Source: Trichoplusia ni
Lineage: Eukaryota > Arthropoda > Insecta > Lepidoptera > Noctuidae
Assembly: GCF_003590095.1 (NCBI RefSeq)
Contig: NC_039482.1
Coordinates: 11,611,657-11,675,656 of the forward strand
Reading direction: 5' to 3'
Length of the DNA: 64,000 nucleotides
A program made the position numbers and the translations under genes. The notes under the pieces were generated by a model. That model did no database searches and was not told where the DNA came from. It was given only the letters and a program-made list of their open reading frames with translations. Below, one piece after another: positions 1-12,240 of this stretch (position 1 is the stretch's first letter; every line of letters starts with the position of its first letter).

Positions 1-3000
1 ATTTTTAAAATGTTAAAGATTGCTTCTACATCAACTCTACAATCACATCTATATTAGATTCAAAATCCATTACAGGTGACAAATCATACTAATTATAAAC
101 AATAACAGCAGCTTGTTTTTAAATATACTAAACAGTTATACAATTGACTGTTAAAAAAAACAGTTTAACAAAGGGAATGACGCTTAAAATAATTGAAAGT
201 CGTGGAACGATGCGACGACACTGTTTTCAGATTGTAGGCCACCGTGATTATGCTTTGTGAGGCGCGGGGCGGAGTGCAAATGCACACTTCAGTCCTGCCC
301 TCTCGTGTATAGCACAGTCATTAGTCATTAGTTTTTTGATAAGAGTAACATTAAGAAGTGGAAGCCGTTCATTGAAGGCCTAGTTGTAAAGAGTAAAAAG
401 GAGAGTCGACTAAGAAATTAAAACGTGAAAAAATAAATCCCTCAATCTGAGTAAAAGTAGTTTATTCCATAACAAAACGCACAAAAAGTATATAATAACA
501 ATACTTTATTGACTTTAGTATTGAACGGTGCTGTAAATAATTTAAGAGAGTCATTTTATTTTATTTTATATATATTAAGATAAACAAATCCAAATAATTC
601 TTCTTAAACCTTCCTTTAAATCTAAGACACGACTCGTAATGTACGCCGATCAATATTAACTAAGAATCTATATATATAATTGCTAATATTAAAACTAGTA
701 TTTGTAACTACTAACTCTACTCTTTTACTATGCAAAGAACAACAACATTGACTCTCGTTTAAACGTCAATAAAATTCCAACTACATTGTTTTTCTGCAAG
801 GAAATTTAATGCTTACGAATTCTCAGCAGTGTTATAAAGTGCCTGATAAATGCAACATTAAAGTCCAGTTTGAACTGTCATTGGGGAAATTTGAGAGGTC
901 GAAACTCTATGTGTAGGTACGACTTAACGAATGTACGTAAGGTGAACCAGGTTGTAAATTTATTGCTGTACCTATGGTGTTGTTTTTCTTCGGCTTAACA
1001 GAAGAAAGCGTTCAAAGATTTATTTAAATTATCATAAGAACTTAATTTGAATAAGTTGTCTTTTTAATTTGATTATAGTAAAGATATTATTCTCATGGTT
1101 TCATGATCAATGGAAAAAGATGATTAAAAATATTGAAATTTTCACAAAATAAGTAAACACTTGAAGTTTGGTTGTAACTTTAATTTTAAAGTAGTTTTTC
1201 AGTTCCATACAAAACTTTATCTATTTCCTGCAATTGTTAACGAAACATGTAATCACATTAAATAAAACCAATGTCCCTTCATTATACAGCTACAAAGAAA
1301 GCAAGTTAATAATTGATCGGCCTACGAAGCTCGTTAAATGCGCTGCTAATTCACTTGCCGTTATTACTAGTTACATATTTTATTAGAGCGAGTTCATATT
1401 GCTTTGTTCATTGAATAAATTGAATGTTATTGGGGCGTTGCCTACTAAGAAGGTTGTAGTATGTAGAGTCACAGAAGCTTCCAAAGCCAAAGGATCGTTC
1501 AATGCAAATGGCCTGCACTCAAGGCGCGAGTGAATGGGTACGCTAAAGCAATATTGTGGAATATGTGTGCAGAAATTTGATTTATTTTTATTTGATTTAT
1601 TACTTTGAAAGCGTAGTGTGATTTTTCGTTTAGTTTTGAGGTAGAGTCATTTGATCAACCTTCTTAGTGTAAGGACAAAAGTTTTTCAACGCATTTGTTT
1701 AATTTTCTTCCCTAATTTACTCAAGAAAATGCCGTTTACATTAAGCTAAAATATCACATTGGAACACATTCCATTTTAACAAACCAAAGAGTTCTAAATC
1801 ACTATTTAAAACTCTAAAAATAAACATGTCGGTATCAGATCCCAAAATAGAATCTGCATGCATTTAAATAGGTTTGTGATTTCCCAGCGAGCGGTGCATG
1901 ACCTCTTTGCATCGTACATCGTAGATTGTGGTACTACATGATGCGGTCAACATCACTAGCCGTGAATAGAGGCACTCGCAGCGCAATGCAGCACCCCTTA
2001 ATTTGAGATGGAACCGCCGTAGTTAGTGCCACCCTTTGACGCTTGAAGGGGATGTAAATGACTGCTCGATTGACACATTTTGTAATTTCATGAACTGTTG
2101 CTAACAGATGGAGTGAAGATATTTTTTTCTTGTGTGTATTAAAGTCAAATACTGGCCGCTACGAATTCCGGACTGGGTTTTGCTATTTGTTAGCTCGCAT
2201 TGTGTAGTGGTCTTTGCTGGGTAGTATAGTAGATAAATAAAAATAACTATCTTACAGAGAACTTTATAACACTTTATTAGTATTCACAATAATACTACTC
2301 ACAAATAAATAAGATTCTGCATTTTGTAAACCCCCAGAATATTTCTCTAACTATTTTTTACAAAGAAACCAACGAGTCTAGGTTTTTCTATGAAGCCTGC
2401 GCCGTCTATTGTTCGCGTCCGGAGTTTTCTAAGGATGCGGGTCAATTGCAGTGTCGGGCCACGCCGCCTTTCAATCTGAAGGCATATACATAGTGGCATT
2501 AATATTATAAGTAGTAATAGCTAAACCTGAGGTTTCAATATAGAATAAAATAGACTTTTAAAGGTTCTATTAAACTTTTAGCGTGTAGTTCTATAGTTGT
2601 ATATGTATTTTAGCGCAACTTAAGTGACGAAACCAACACAATTCTGTTTTTAAGATACTGTTTTGATTTTTACTATGAAACGCTGTTATAATTAAATGTT
2701 TGCCATAACTTTAATAATTTATTAATTCAGAAAAAAATATTGTTTATTTAAGGGTAAAAATTTTATATTAAAAATTGTTACAATATCCGAATAATGGTGC
2801 AATAGTCTACACAAAATAACAATTATAATAAAACATTTAACATTTTAACATACTACAAAATTTGTCCTTAACATGTAAATCACATGACCAACCTTCTTAG
2901 AAATAAGCAACACATTTCTTTTTTCACATTGCTTTACACGTATGATATGAAAGTTACGATATACAGTGTAATAAACAGGCAGCATATTACTCGGTAATCG

Positions 3001-4443
3001 TAGATAAGGGCCACTTAATGTTAAGTATAAACTTGAGCATTCAGAGATTGGAGCCTAGTACAGGCCAGTTGGCTGACCCATATTCCACGGCTAGCTTTTT
3101 CTACGTTTGACCTGTTAACGTTTTACGAATATTCTCGTAGTGTTTTTAATCTGTCGTATTTTTTGTATTATTGTAGCTATGTATTTAAGCAGCGATTAAA
3201 AGTAAATTATATTCGATATTCAAACGTGATTAGACTTTTTAAGTTTATACACATAACTATATTATAAGGTTTTATGTAAATGTCATTAAGTTTTTTTTTT
3301 TCATATTGAGACGGTTCCTTTTTTAAATTACATCCTTTTCATTTTTTTTTATAAGTCCATATTACGCATTGTGTCAATTTATTTGTACAGTCATCTAATC
3401 AATTTTAATGTGACTATCGTTCTTAATGTTCAGTGCAAGTTCAGACTTTACGCTAGCAAAAAATAATTAATCCCTCTAAAGCAATCTCATAATAAAGAAA
3501 CTCCAAAAACCTACTTCATCACACACAAAAACTACTAAAATGCAACGTAAAAGCACAAAAAGGGCTTCACAATACCCGGTAGTCGGCAGTAAGTCCTAAA
3601 TAAACAACGGCGCGTCTGTCCAAGTTGCACAGTTGCACGGGCGGGCTGCAGCGGTCATTGACATCGGTCAGTAGGTCACCCGACGCCGCAGGACTACCAA
3701 CTGCATCCCCCCGGACTTGAACTTTGCGATTGACGGGACTATACATAGTTGTGCGAAGGGAATTACTGGGTTTCTATGGCGTTGTGATATAGGTTACCGA
3801 GTTTGTAGGTTGTGCCTATTTTGTGTAGGGATTTTTGTTGCTGTTTTTTTAGTGTGCTTTTATTAATGACTCAGTCTCACGAAAGTTATTATAAAAATAA
3901 AGTGTGCTCTTGTTTTGTGTATCGTTGAAGAGTTCTTAATTTAAAAGTGCAAATATTTTTTAAGTTTTGAATAAATAAATTGTGGCTGTTTTTTAAGTAG
4001 TTTTCTTTTTAATGAATATTTTGCTTTTTTTGTATTGAATGCGTTAAGTAAAGTCTTTTTACGTCATCCCTAGGTATTTCAACTGAAAATAAATCACACA
4101 ATTGCTATTAAGTTAAGAACTACATTTTTAAGAGTATTTTTTATTTTTTTTGTACTGTTAAAACTAAATGATAAAGGAAATTGAATAAAATATTTACTTA
4201 ATTTTCGCGTATGGCGTAAAATTAATGCAATATTTATAATAACTTATTCTAAACTAAACCCTGCAACGAAACAAATCAAATACATTAAAAACTATTTTAC
4301 AACATAAACTTAGTTAAACTTTTACCAAGTGATAAAATATGGAGAATGTTATTATCAATAACTGCACTCAATACACGTGGACTTTGTAATTGACAGGAAA
4401 TTGTGTTAGCAAGTTGGCTCTACCATCGCTATTGAATGTAAGG
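1..4443. other. Non-coding stretch, no gene seen
   Basis: AT-rich DNA with stops in all frames and no ORF or exon that I can defend. Two patches are less AT-rich: about 1890-2060 and about 3590-3740. The second has several CG dinucleotides and C-runs and could be regulatory. Positions 3867-3900 carry a fragment of the repeat tail also seen at 4931-4960 (shared 'cagtctcacga.agttatta'). This may be intergenic DNA or a large intron. Confidence 0.6.
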
Positions 4444-4508
4444 CTGCAGTGTGAAAGCAAGATGGCGCTCTACATCATGTGTTGCTCTATCTCGCTTTAA
4501 CAGCTGCG
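4444..4508. repeat. Short imperfect palindrome, dispersed family (copy a)
   Basis: About 65 bp whose left arm (gcag..gtgaaagcaagatggc) resembles the reverse complement of the right arm (gctctatctcgctttaacag). Related copies lie at 6639-6710, 12174-12240, 57447-57514 and 63296-63357, a half copy at 55683-55720, and the duplicates of two of these in the second 13 kb block. The shared arm is close to 'ttgcaattgtggaagcgaga'. It is probably a small MITE-like element; no transposase or target-site duplication was identified. Confidence 0.55.
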
Positions 4509-4743
4509 ATGCTTTTCGTTCAGGAGATGCTGATAGGACAAGTAAACTCAAGTTATAATTTAATTTTATAGTAATATGTTTTGTGAACGTTGCAGATTGT
4601 TGTTAACTATCGATGGAGGCTTTTGTCGAACAATATCCGCACTTTAATCAGGATAGAGAAAATAAAAAAATGATTATTGGATTTCATGTAACATTTTATA
4701 AGTATTTAAGCGTGTTATATCTATATGTACATAAAAAAATGGA

Positions 4744-4976
4744 AGTAATATACATTATTAAATGATGTAACGGAATACTCACGCGTATTTATCGGGGTGG
4801 ATATCGAAACCCCGAGTTCGACTCGCGATCCCGCCGCGTCTGCTCATGATTAAGGACTCCGGTTGGGTCCGAAACTAGTCGGGCTACCCCGATAAATACG
4901 CGTGAGTAAACCGTTACATCATTTAATAATGAATCAGTCTCACGATAGTTATTATAAAAATATAGTAATATACATT
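4744..4976. mobile_element. Non-autonomous retroposon with 13-bp flanking direct repeats and internal inverted arms
   Basis: The direct repeat 'agtaatatacatt' flanks the element at 4744-4756 and 4964-4976, as expected for a target-site duplication. Inside, about 40 bp arms are inverted copies of each other (the left arm reads into acgcgtatttatcgggg around 4781-4797, the right arm mirrors it at 4887-4931). The centre holds 'gagttcgactc' near 4813, which resembles a Pol III B box. The core string 'ggactccggttgggtccgaa' recurs with divergence at 15155-15290, 55030-55145 and, inverted, at 49688-49795. A SINE-like retroposon fits the long direct repeats. The inverted arms would also suit a DNA element, so the class is uncertain. 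Confidence 0.65.
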
Positions 4977-5180
4977 TCAGTAAATGTCTGATAGTTAGTA
5001 TTTTTGTTTTGAGAGAGTTTTGTTTGTCACCTGTTTCCTTAAAATGATTTTACCAAACACCTATATTTAGCGAAGAAGGGGGAAATAGTGACTTGGCAGA
5101 TAAATAAATATTTGTACTTAATCGATAAAAAAACATTATAATATTCAATTATTTTAGTACCAAGACGACAGTTAGCAAAA

Positions 5181-5507
5181 TTATACATATCGGAGAGACC
5201 AATTATTTGTATATCGCATTTTTTCCACTAAAACCAATTTATAACTTCTCTTAATACATTTGACCATGTCTGGGTCCCCAGACATGACTAAATAAGATGT
5301 TTCTACGTCTGCGTTATTTATTTGTTCAAAGACTGGGTTATTTGGCATCGTGCCTATACATAGCAATAGACTTTGCCCCGATTTCATTGAATGAACTATA
5401 ACTATTTCTTCCAATTTGGGAGATATAGTTGTAAAATATATATCGTCATTTTGTGTCAATGTGTGTTGTATTAATAATAATATTTTACTACTTTCACACA
5501 AGGCCAT
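5181..5507 (-). CDS. Unassigned 108-codon ORF, possible small gene or last exon
   Basis: An uninterrupted minus-strand ORF of 108 codons from ATG at 5507 to TAA. Its codon use and its alternation of hydrophobic strands (residues about 8-13, 34-38, 46-51) with a short Lys-rich helix look more protein-like than other ORFs of this length here. The codon before the ATG is TAG inside 'tttgatactag', which also resembles a splice acceptor, so it could be a terminal exon. No signal peptide, membrane segment or catalytic motif is visible. Its length and strand/helix pattern faintly recall small proteasome-assembly chaperones, but no motif supports that, so I assign no function. A SINE lies about 80 bp upstream. 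It may be a chance ORF. Confidence 0.3.
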   Translation of the reverse strand: MALCESSKILLLIQHTLTQNDDIYFTTISPKLEEIVIVHSMKSGQSLLLCIGTMPNNPVFEQINNADVETSYLVMSGDPDMVKCIKRSYKLVLVEKMRYTNNWSLRYV

Positions 5508-5587
5508 CTAGTATCAAACTAAGCAAAGCTGAGTACTTGACAACTGATAAACATAATTTCTAAATGCATATATAATATAGATGAATT

Positions 5588-5712
5588 ACACCCAGATAGA
5601 ACAAAGGGTCATGCTCATCAGAGAAACATTTGTCCCGGGGTGGAATCAAATCCACGACCGGGCGACCTCCGGTATTGCAGCTAGGGTCACTAATCACTAG
5701 ACTATCAGATCA
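5588..5712 (-). mobile_element. tRNA-derived SINE, minus strand
   Basis: Read on the minus strand, this has a tRNA-like head with an A-box-like 'tagtctagtgattagtgacc' and a B-box-like 'ggatttgattcc', followed by a body with 'acaaatgtttctctgatgag'. The body resembles the SINEs at 28869-29072 and 29487-29645 ('acaagcatttgtgtgatcca'). The B box has drifted from GGTTCGANNCC, so it is an old, probably silent copy. No clear target-site duplication was found. Confidence 0.65.
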
Positions 5713-6638
5713 GTCAAAATGTGAGTGCTTAAAAATATTGCCGTAGTATTTCATATATTATTCCTACTGATTAGTGTATGAAAGAAAAGCGTGTGAATAA
5801 AACAGAACTAAGAACTAGAGCCTGTGGTACGCGTGAGACAAAGGGAAGCCAGACAAAGTGACGCCGTAACGCGTCACGTCATGAAGCGGGTTACGTTCCC
5901 GTAAGAATTTATCAATAGCAAAAACGATAATGAGGTCTCCACACAGAATTATCTTCAGCTGAAATTAGTTATTTAAAAAATATATTACAAAAGAGAAGTT
6001 GTATTTAAAATGTAGGGACCTCAGTGAAACACGATAATTATAAATCAAGTTTTATTGCCAAACAATTGTGAATAAGTCTTAGTCCGAAGTATTGCAGTAT
6101 TAAAAAAAACTGACAGTAAGTATCATTTCTAAAAATATAAGTATTGAAATTCATCAGATATTCAATAGTTTATTTTAGTTACAGCATGTATCTTTAGATT
6201 CATCAATATTTTATAAAGAAAGCCTAAATTATTCTAAAATAATGAAGTCTAAAATTAGTATACCAATATGTTGATAATAAAACACGAATTACATTATTTT
6301 GCATTATTCAAAACTGGCGTGCACATACACCACACGGGATACTCAACGAAGTATTAATTTATGACCAGCCGTATGCATTAATGTATTCGTACAAACATAT
6401 TTACCTCACGTGGGGGTCTACCACAATATTTACAGAAAGATTTTTTAAAACGACTCCCTCACTAAGGTTTTTACTCCTTGTATCGCTTGCCATTGCACAA
6501 ACATTCAAGTCACAAGCATGAAGACACCCAGACTCAGATGCAACATTCTTGGATCACACAAATCACGTTGTGTCATTCGCGCCCAATGGTTTCAATCGTT
6601 CTGTCCTCCACTCAGCTGCCCATGCAATCGGAATTTCA

Positions 6639-6710
6639 TTCGTGGAAGCGAGACGGCACTATACACCATTCACTTGTTATAGAGCGACATCTTGCTTGCA
6701 CAATTGCAGC
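6639..6710. repeat. Short imperfect palindrome (copy b)
   Basis: Left arm 'cgtggaagcgagacggcact' and right arm 'agagcgacatcttgcttgca' followed by 'caattgcag' form an imperfect inverted repeat of the family described at 4444-4508. Its duplicate in the second 13 kb block is at 31884-31955. Confidence 0.55.
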
Positions 6711-6797
6711 TGTCTTCGTTTAAGAAGTAGTGGTTGGCCACCTTTTTTTGTTAAGACATGGTTATTCTCATGGTAATCCTCACCATCTCTCGGTGGA

Positions 6798-6845
6798 GGA
6801 AATCGGTAGTGTCAGACTCTTACTGACTAAACCTGAACCGCCGTG
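6798..6845 (+). repeat. Dispersed lepidopteran repeat fragment
   Basis: Contains 'gtgtcagactcttactgact' followed by aaacctgaac, a string I recognise as recurrent in lepidopteran genomes. A second copy in this window lies at 54325-54375 on the other strand (aggtttagtcactaagagtc). It is too short to assign to an element class. Confidence 0.55.
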
Positions 6846-7235
6846 CTACGTCATCCGCGTCTTTGTGTCGGTGTATGGCAATGCGTTGCAATCCTTCATA
6901 CACAGTAGTAGGGCCCTGCTTTGAATCAACTAATTATTAGTAACAATTTGCGTAATGGGGTAAATACGCGAGTGTCGCGTGACAGCCCTCGGTTTGTGCT
7001 CCCAGAGGATCGCAAGACTTGTTAACTCATGTTGTGTAATGGATTAGTATCGATGAGGTCAAAGTTTTTGTGAATTTGAACCTTACGGGTCAAATGAATG
7101 CTGGAAAAGTTTTGCAAGTTGCATTTGTGTGTGATTCGATAATTTGGGTTGTTTCAAATTTGTGCTGTATTTACATTTACATTAAGTTACCTGCACACGA
7201 GAAAATAATACCCCCCGAAAGTGAAATAAACTAAA

Positions 7236-7332
7236 TTGGAATTGCTCAATCCGTTTGGGAGCTATGTTGCCTTAGATATTGACAGACAAATGGTCAAATT
7301 TTTAACACCCCTCCTTTGTGTCGGGGGCTAAA
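7236..7332 (+). repeat. Dispersed repeat fragment, probably the 3' part of a retroelement
   Basis: The stretch 'aattgctcaatccgtttggg' ... 'gacagacaaatggtcaaatt' ... 'gtgtcgggggctaaaa' follows a motif order I recognise from abundant lepidopteran interspersed repeats. It has no ORF. The duplicate lies at about 32481-32576. Confidence 0.5.
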
Positions 7333-8084
7333 AGAAAAAGTTTTCGTTTATAGCATTAAGTAGTTCATCAATTGGGGATGTTTATAGACTATGAAGCATC
7401 ACGCCTTAGCTTAATAGGAGCTGGAAGACGTGAACAAGTGCAAATGACCGTCTGAATGATGAAATACAAATTAAAGTTCTCAAGCAAGTAAAATATAACA
7501 CATTTATTATCACAATTACATGATTCACTGTACACTATACAGTAAGCATACAAACAATTAATAATAATGATTTATGTTGTTAATTCTGGAACGTTTTGCA
7601 AGTAGTGAACGCTACATTATCGCATAGTTACGATGCTTCATTATTAAATCATCTTCGTGTTAGCAGTTGGCATAATATTTTGTAGGATAGCCAAATAGGA
7701 GAGTTCGTAGTGATTGCATACAACAGTAATACATCAACAATATAAAATCGGGATACTTGAATGAATTACGTTTAAAAAAGGCTTTTGTCAAATTATTTTA
7801 TGAAGATTTAGACCTTGAACAAGTATGTATCTAATATTTAGCCATAATTTTTGAAAAAATACTTCCTGAAAAGAGGATTAGCTTTAGCAATACTTCTTTC
7901 GTTAGGATCGAAGTAGTCGTCAATGTTGAATCAAATAAGCCTGAACTCTGTAATTGTGTCATTCTATCGCAGAACGTCTATGGTTTTTAGCTCTAGCAAC
8001 AGATCAGAGCCATATCATGATAATATTGGTTTATCACGTATTAAAGTACATTACAAAGAATTTGCTTTGCTTAATCGGAATTGA

Positions 8085-8205
8085 CTGTACCTATAGCGGA
8101 GAGTGTAGGTTCGATCGACGTGTAAGACAAGCTTTTTCATGATCAACGAATGCTTGTTCTATGTAAGATGTGTTCTATGTGTGTTTGTGAATGTGACTGT
8201 GACAC
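8085..8205 (+). mobile_element. Degenerate tRNA-derived SINE fragment
   Basis: A B-box-like 'aggttcgatcgacgtgtaag' (GGTTCGA at 8108-8114) is followed by the SINE body 'atgatcaacgaatgcttgtt' and a 'gtgtgtttgtgaatgtgact' tail. It aligns in order with the fuller SINE at 28869-29072. The A box is not convincing, so it is probably 5'-truncated. The duplicate is at about 33329-33449. Confidence 0.6.
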
Positions 8206-10809
8206 TAATCACAACTGTAATGGAAATATTTAGCATGATACATCAATCTTTGCACCAAATCATGCATATATCCTAAGATATGCGTAAAAGAAAAAACACA
8301 CGTTACAAGTAGCTAGTAAGTACTCTAAGACGCCTTGTACGTTTACTAGCCCAGTCTATAGTAATTCACTTGAGCGGAAAACAAAAGGAACAATATTTTC
8401 CAGTATGACTGTGTTTGCTATGAACTGGGTTAATAAAAACAAAACTGAGCTTGCAACGTACCGGCTATACATTGAAATACTTTATGCGAAGACAGTGCAC
8501 GGCGAAGAAAAAATAAGACAAGAACTAGTTTGTTTGCGGAATTGTAACGGTGTACTTTAATGTTGGGTTTAATTGGATTTTTGGTTTAAGTGTTAGCAAT
8601 AAGGTGCAAAATCCTGTGCAGGTTTATAATGGAAATGACAGTCTAGGTGGTGTATTAAAGAATGAAAGAACGCCGTTTCATTGTTTGTTTAAAATAAATA
8701 AAATCCTAGTTATAAAAGGCTTTACTAATATTTACATTTTTAAAACTATATCAATATAAAAAGAAAAATATACATTATTTACAAAGCGTCAATTAGTTAA
8801 GTTTAATGTAAAAAGAATTAAAATAGTTACAACATTTGCAATGAAAAAAACAAAGTACAATACATATTTAAAACTAGCTTTCACTTAACGATTAAGACGA
8901 TAGAAAATATGTACATAGAGATATATATGTAAGTTACTTGCTATAATAACTAACGTATTTTCAATCGCCATAACTTTTTAAATCAGTTATAATTTGCATT
9001 TAAATTGTTAGTTAAAATACACAAAACTTATCTCATAAACGAATGAATGACAGATAGTTGAAAATGTTTGTATAATGTTCGTTGAAATTTATTTATAAAC
9101 AGGGCTGCACTTTCATGAAAGTGAAATTGCCTGCCAGGATTGACAGTGACCTTAATAGTGGTATCCTTTAAAGGGGTCAGGTGCGTATTATTCAGTGGCG
9201 GCGCGCATGGAGCGATACCTTATAGTACGCCTATATCAATGTGTGTATAGATAGAGTCGCTGCCGTTGGATTCTGTTATGGTGAAAATGGACGGGTGAAT
9301 TTGATTTGTATATTGTAGTAAGGGTGTTTACTAATATTGCGGGATGATTGTAGCTGCGTTGAGGACTGTTAACTACTGATTTATGTGTTGTGAATGAAGA
9401 CTTATAAAATAAAATAGTTTGTGATGCGGTCTACAAACGATACCGAATCTATTTTTTTTAAGTGTTTGTCTTTTGTTTGTCTGTAAGCTTCACGCCTCTT
9501 TTGGTGTTGTTCATGTCAATCGGTTCATCAATAAAAAATATGCCAATTTAGAGATTCATGTGGAAAATATAACAAAAATATACTACCCAAAGGTTTTACA
9601 AACGGACAAACGGACAAAGTCGCTGGCACAGCTGGTCTTAAACATAACATGTAGTAGTAAACCGAAGAACAACTTGAATATAAGTACTTATAAACGGATT
9701 ACTAAAACTAGATCTTAAACAAATTCTACGCAAATAACATAAAAGACAACACACAGCCTTTATACTACAAGCAAAGCACAGAAACGCTAGAAAACAGGTA
9801 ATTACCGTCTCACGAAAATATTTACTGAGCTCCTCTGCAGTTAGAAGCACAACTCGCAAGATTGCAAACGTAGAGAACAAAGCAACACTATGCGGAACCC
9901 TACAAGTCCAATAGCGAGCCTACATGAACAAAGAGTTCGTTGTAAAGTGCAATATTTGGACACGGATCTCTGAATAACGGACGCGCCGGAATATTAACGT
10001 AGTCCGATTGTTTTGTCATGTTATGAATACATTGCGGGTTTACATCTATTGTTGTAGCTTATGCGTGGAGTGACAGTCACATGGATTGCGATTGTTTTTG
10101 TTCTAGTTTTGTGAAAATTAAGTTTTTTTTACATACTGTATTTTACTGAAAAAATCTGTGCTAACCACCGTCCTGGGAATATTTTCTGAGGTGTTTTTTA
10201 TTGTAACATGCAATGCTACACCATTTATGTGTGCTTTCTTATTGTATTATTCAAAATTTTGTCTTACTCGCCATTTCTCCCCCGCCTTACAGGTGAGGGA
10301 GTAGGAATGATTGAAAATCAGCTCTGTTTCCTTCTTCGCTGTACCCATGTAATAATATCTTCCAACTGTAAGTAGACCATAGAGGATCTAGGTGTTTGGT
10401 GAATATAATTTATTAAAATTAATAAAAATCGGTTTAAGCTACTGTTTCGGCAGTCAAAACTTAGGTGGGTAAGTATTGCGAGTCGGACTCATTTGACCGA
10501 ATTTATTTTTAAATGCCAAGTCAGTTACGATATCAAAATCTATGATACATTATTCTTCTTCCTTAAACTGTGATAATTAACATGTATTCTCATAAAAGCC
10601 TTATTAAGTCGATTTATTCAACCTGTCTTTTTTCACTTAAAAATCTTTTAAGCTCGGTGTAGTGTAAACTGGGACCCCTTTTAATCGTGCAAGCCCGGCT
10701 TGAGTCTAACGCTCCGTTTACACTGAAAAACTTTATAGCATATGCACGCACGTACTCTAAAAAAAGGAAATAATCTAAGAAATTTGTGTATATATGTAAG
10801 TCCCTTCTA
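8206..10809. other. Non-coding stretch in copy 1
   Basis: ORFs of up to about 90 codons exist on both strands, but none shows domain features, a recognisable motif or convincing splice context. The patch at 9120-9290 is somewhat GC-richer. I see no RNA gene. Confidence 0.5.
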
Positions 10810-11190
10810 TGTATGAACAAAGGTCCAGTACTTGGTACTTGGTACTTGGTGATGGGCTCCTTTTTCCGCACGTAGGCTCTAAGTCGGCCCATTGTGCGTC
10901 AGGTGTCTTTGGGAGGCTGTCAGTCCAGCCATCCCAACTCCCTCCAGAAGCGCAGAAGTCTCCTGGGACGTTCGCAGGCTTCTGTGACGGAGCTCGGTGA
11001 ACCGAGGATCCCTGCCCGGCATTCCACGACCCCCGTGCACTCCAGGAGCACGTGTGCCGCTGATTCTTCATGTTGAAGACAGCCTCTACATAGTGGACTA
11101 TCTGTAACATTGATGGTGAAAAGGTGTTTATTGAGTGGAATGTGCCCGGTCAGCGAGCCCACCACTGGACAAAGGTCCAGTATTAGACAT
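10810..11190 (-). mobile_element. Non-LTR retrotransposon (LINE) ORF2 C-terminal remnant
   Basis: The minus-strand ORF 10920-11165 starts with 'LTGHIPLNKHL' and has a Cys-His cluster C-x2-C-x8-H-x4-C (CRGC...AAHVLLEC) followed by a Leu/Arg-rich end. This is the arrangement at the end of the RNase H/C-terminal region in jockey- and R1-like LINE ORF2 proteins. The reading frame is open for only 81 codons and the rest of the element (endonuclease, reverse transcriptase) is absent, so it is a dead fragment. It is edged by 'aaaggtccagta' at both ends (about 10819 and 11171), possibly a duplication made at insertion. Inside the left edge is a small tacttgg triplet repeat. Confidence 0.75.
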
Positions 11191-12173
11191 TAACATTTAT
11201 CGACGCAATGAAGATGACCATAAAGTAATTTAAATTATTTTTTCATATTCAGTGTAAAAACACTATTTGTAACTAGAGGACCCGAAAGACCTGCGTGAAA
11301 TAAAACCATCCAAACGCACCCAATAATAAACATACAAATCACTCCACCCAATTATCAGTATCATACAGTAACAGACACACGTACATTAATGAAAATATAT
11401 TATTGAAAAAAAAAAATTCAAGATATTTGCAGCCGATATTTGCAGCGCTATGTAAACGTGGCATAACGGTCCCGTTTGTGACCCGCTCTACTTTAGCCGG
11501 CGTTCCGCTGGTCAAGTACCTTTGCGAGACCGGGATTTAGGTCCCGATGCAATTTTTCGAACAAACGAACCGTTTGAAAACCTGTAGTTCCCTTAAAGAG
11601 TGCTCGTTGTTTAGTCACTTCGTTAAATGGTCGCCGAAGTGACTTGTACTCTCCTCTTGATTGAGTAAGTTTGAATGCGTTAGATAAAGTTGTATTGAGG
11701 CAAAGACATAAGTTGACTTTCTGGGAGCTCAGTATGCGTTTGGGTTTTGAGGTATTGCTTCCAAAAATCAATTTAGTCTAGTAGTGCTAGTTTGATGATT
11801 AGGCAAAAGCTTACTACAGACTTGAAATGCGTCCAACTTAATAATTTATTAAATACGAGTGTTTTGAATCAAATCACACCAGCTCTTAATATAATCTTAG
11901 GACCCAATTTTTTTTTTTTTAATATTGTCGATGGCGCTGTCACTGTGCCTAACTCAGATGCTAAGGTCTTTCTCGCTTGCTATGGAGGCAAATATAAAAT
12001 ATTATTTCTACTCCATCTTCGAAAAACACAGAAGCTTAATTTCATATGTCCATAACTTTTGAACCATATCGTACTCCCAGTATCCACGTGCCATACATTT
12101 TCAGGCAGTCGGCATATAAGTGGGTCGGCAAAACTTCCTAGAGAGCCTACCACGACCTATTTCAGAAAAAAAT

Positions 12174-12240
12174 ATTGCAGTTGTGGAAAAGAGATGACGC
12201 TCTACGCTACATACGCTGTCTTACTTCCTCAACTACAAAA
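12174..12240. repeat. Short imperfect palindrome (copy c)
   Basis: Arms 'attgcagttgtggaaaagag' and, inverted, 'gtcttacttcctcaactaca' belong to the family described at 4444-4508. The duplicate lies at about 37413-37479. Confidence 0.55.

Noticed and set aside
11493..11771. 92-codon minus ORF (duplicated at 36732-37010) as a gene
   Set aside because: No recognisable family and no neighbouring exon; its duplication only reflects the 13 kb block.
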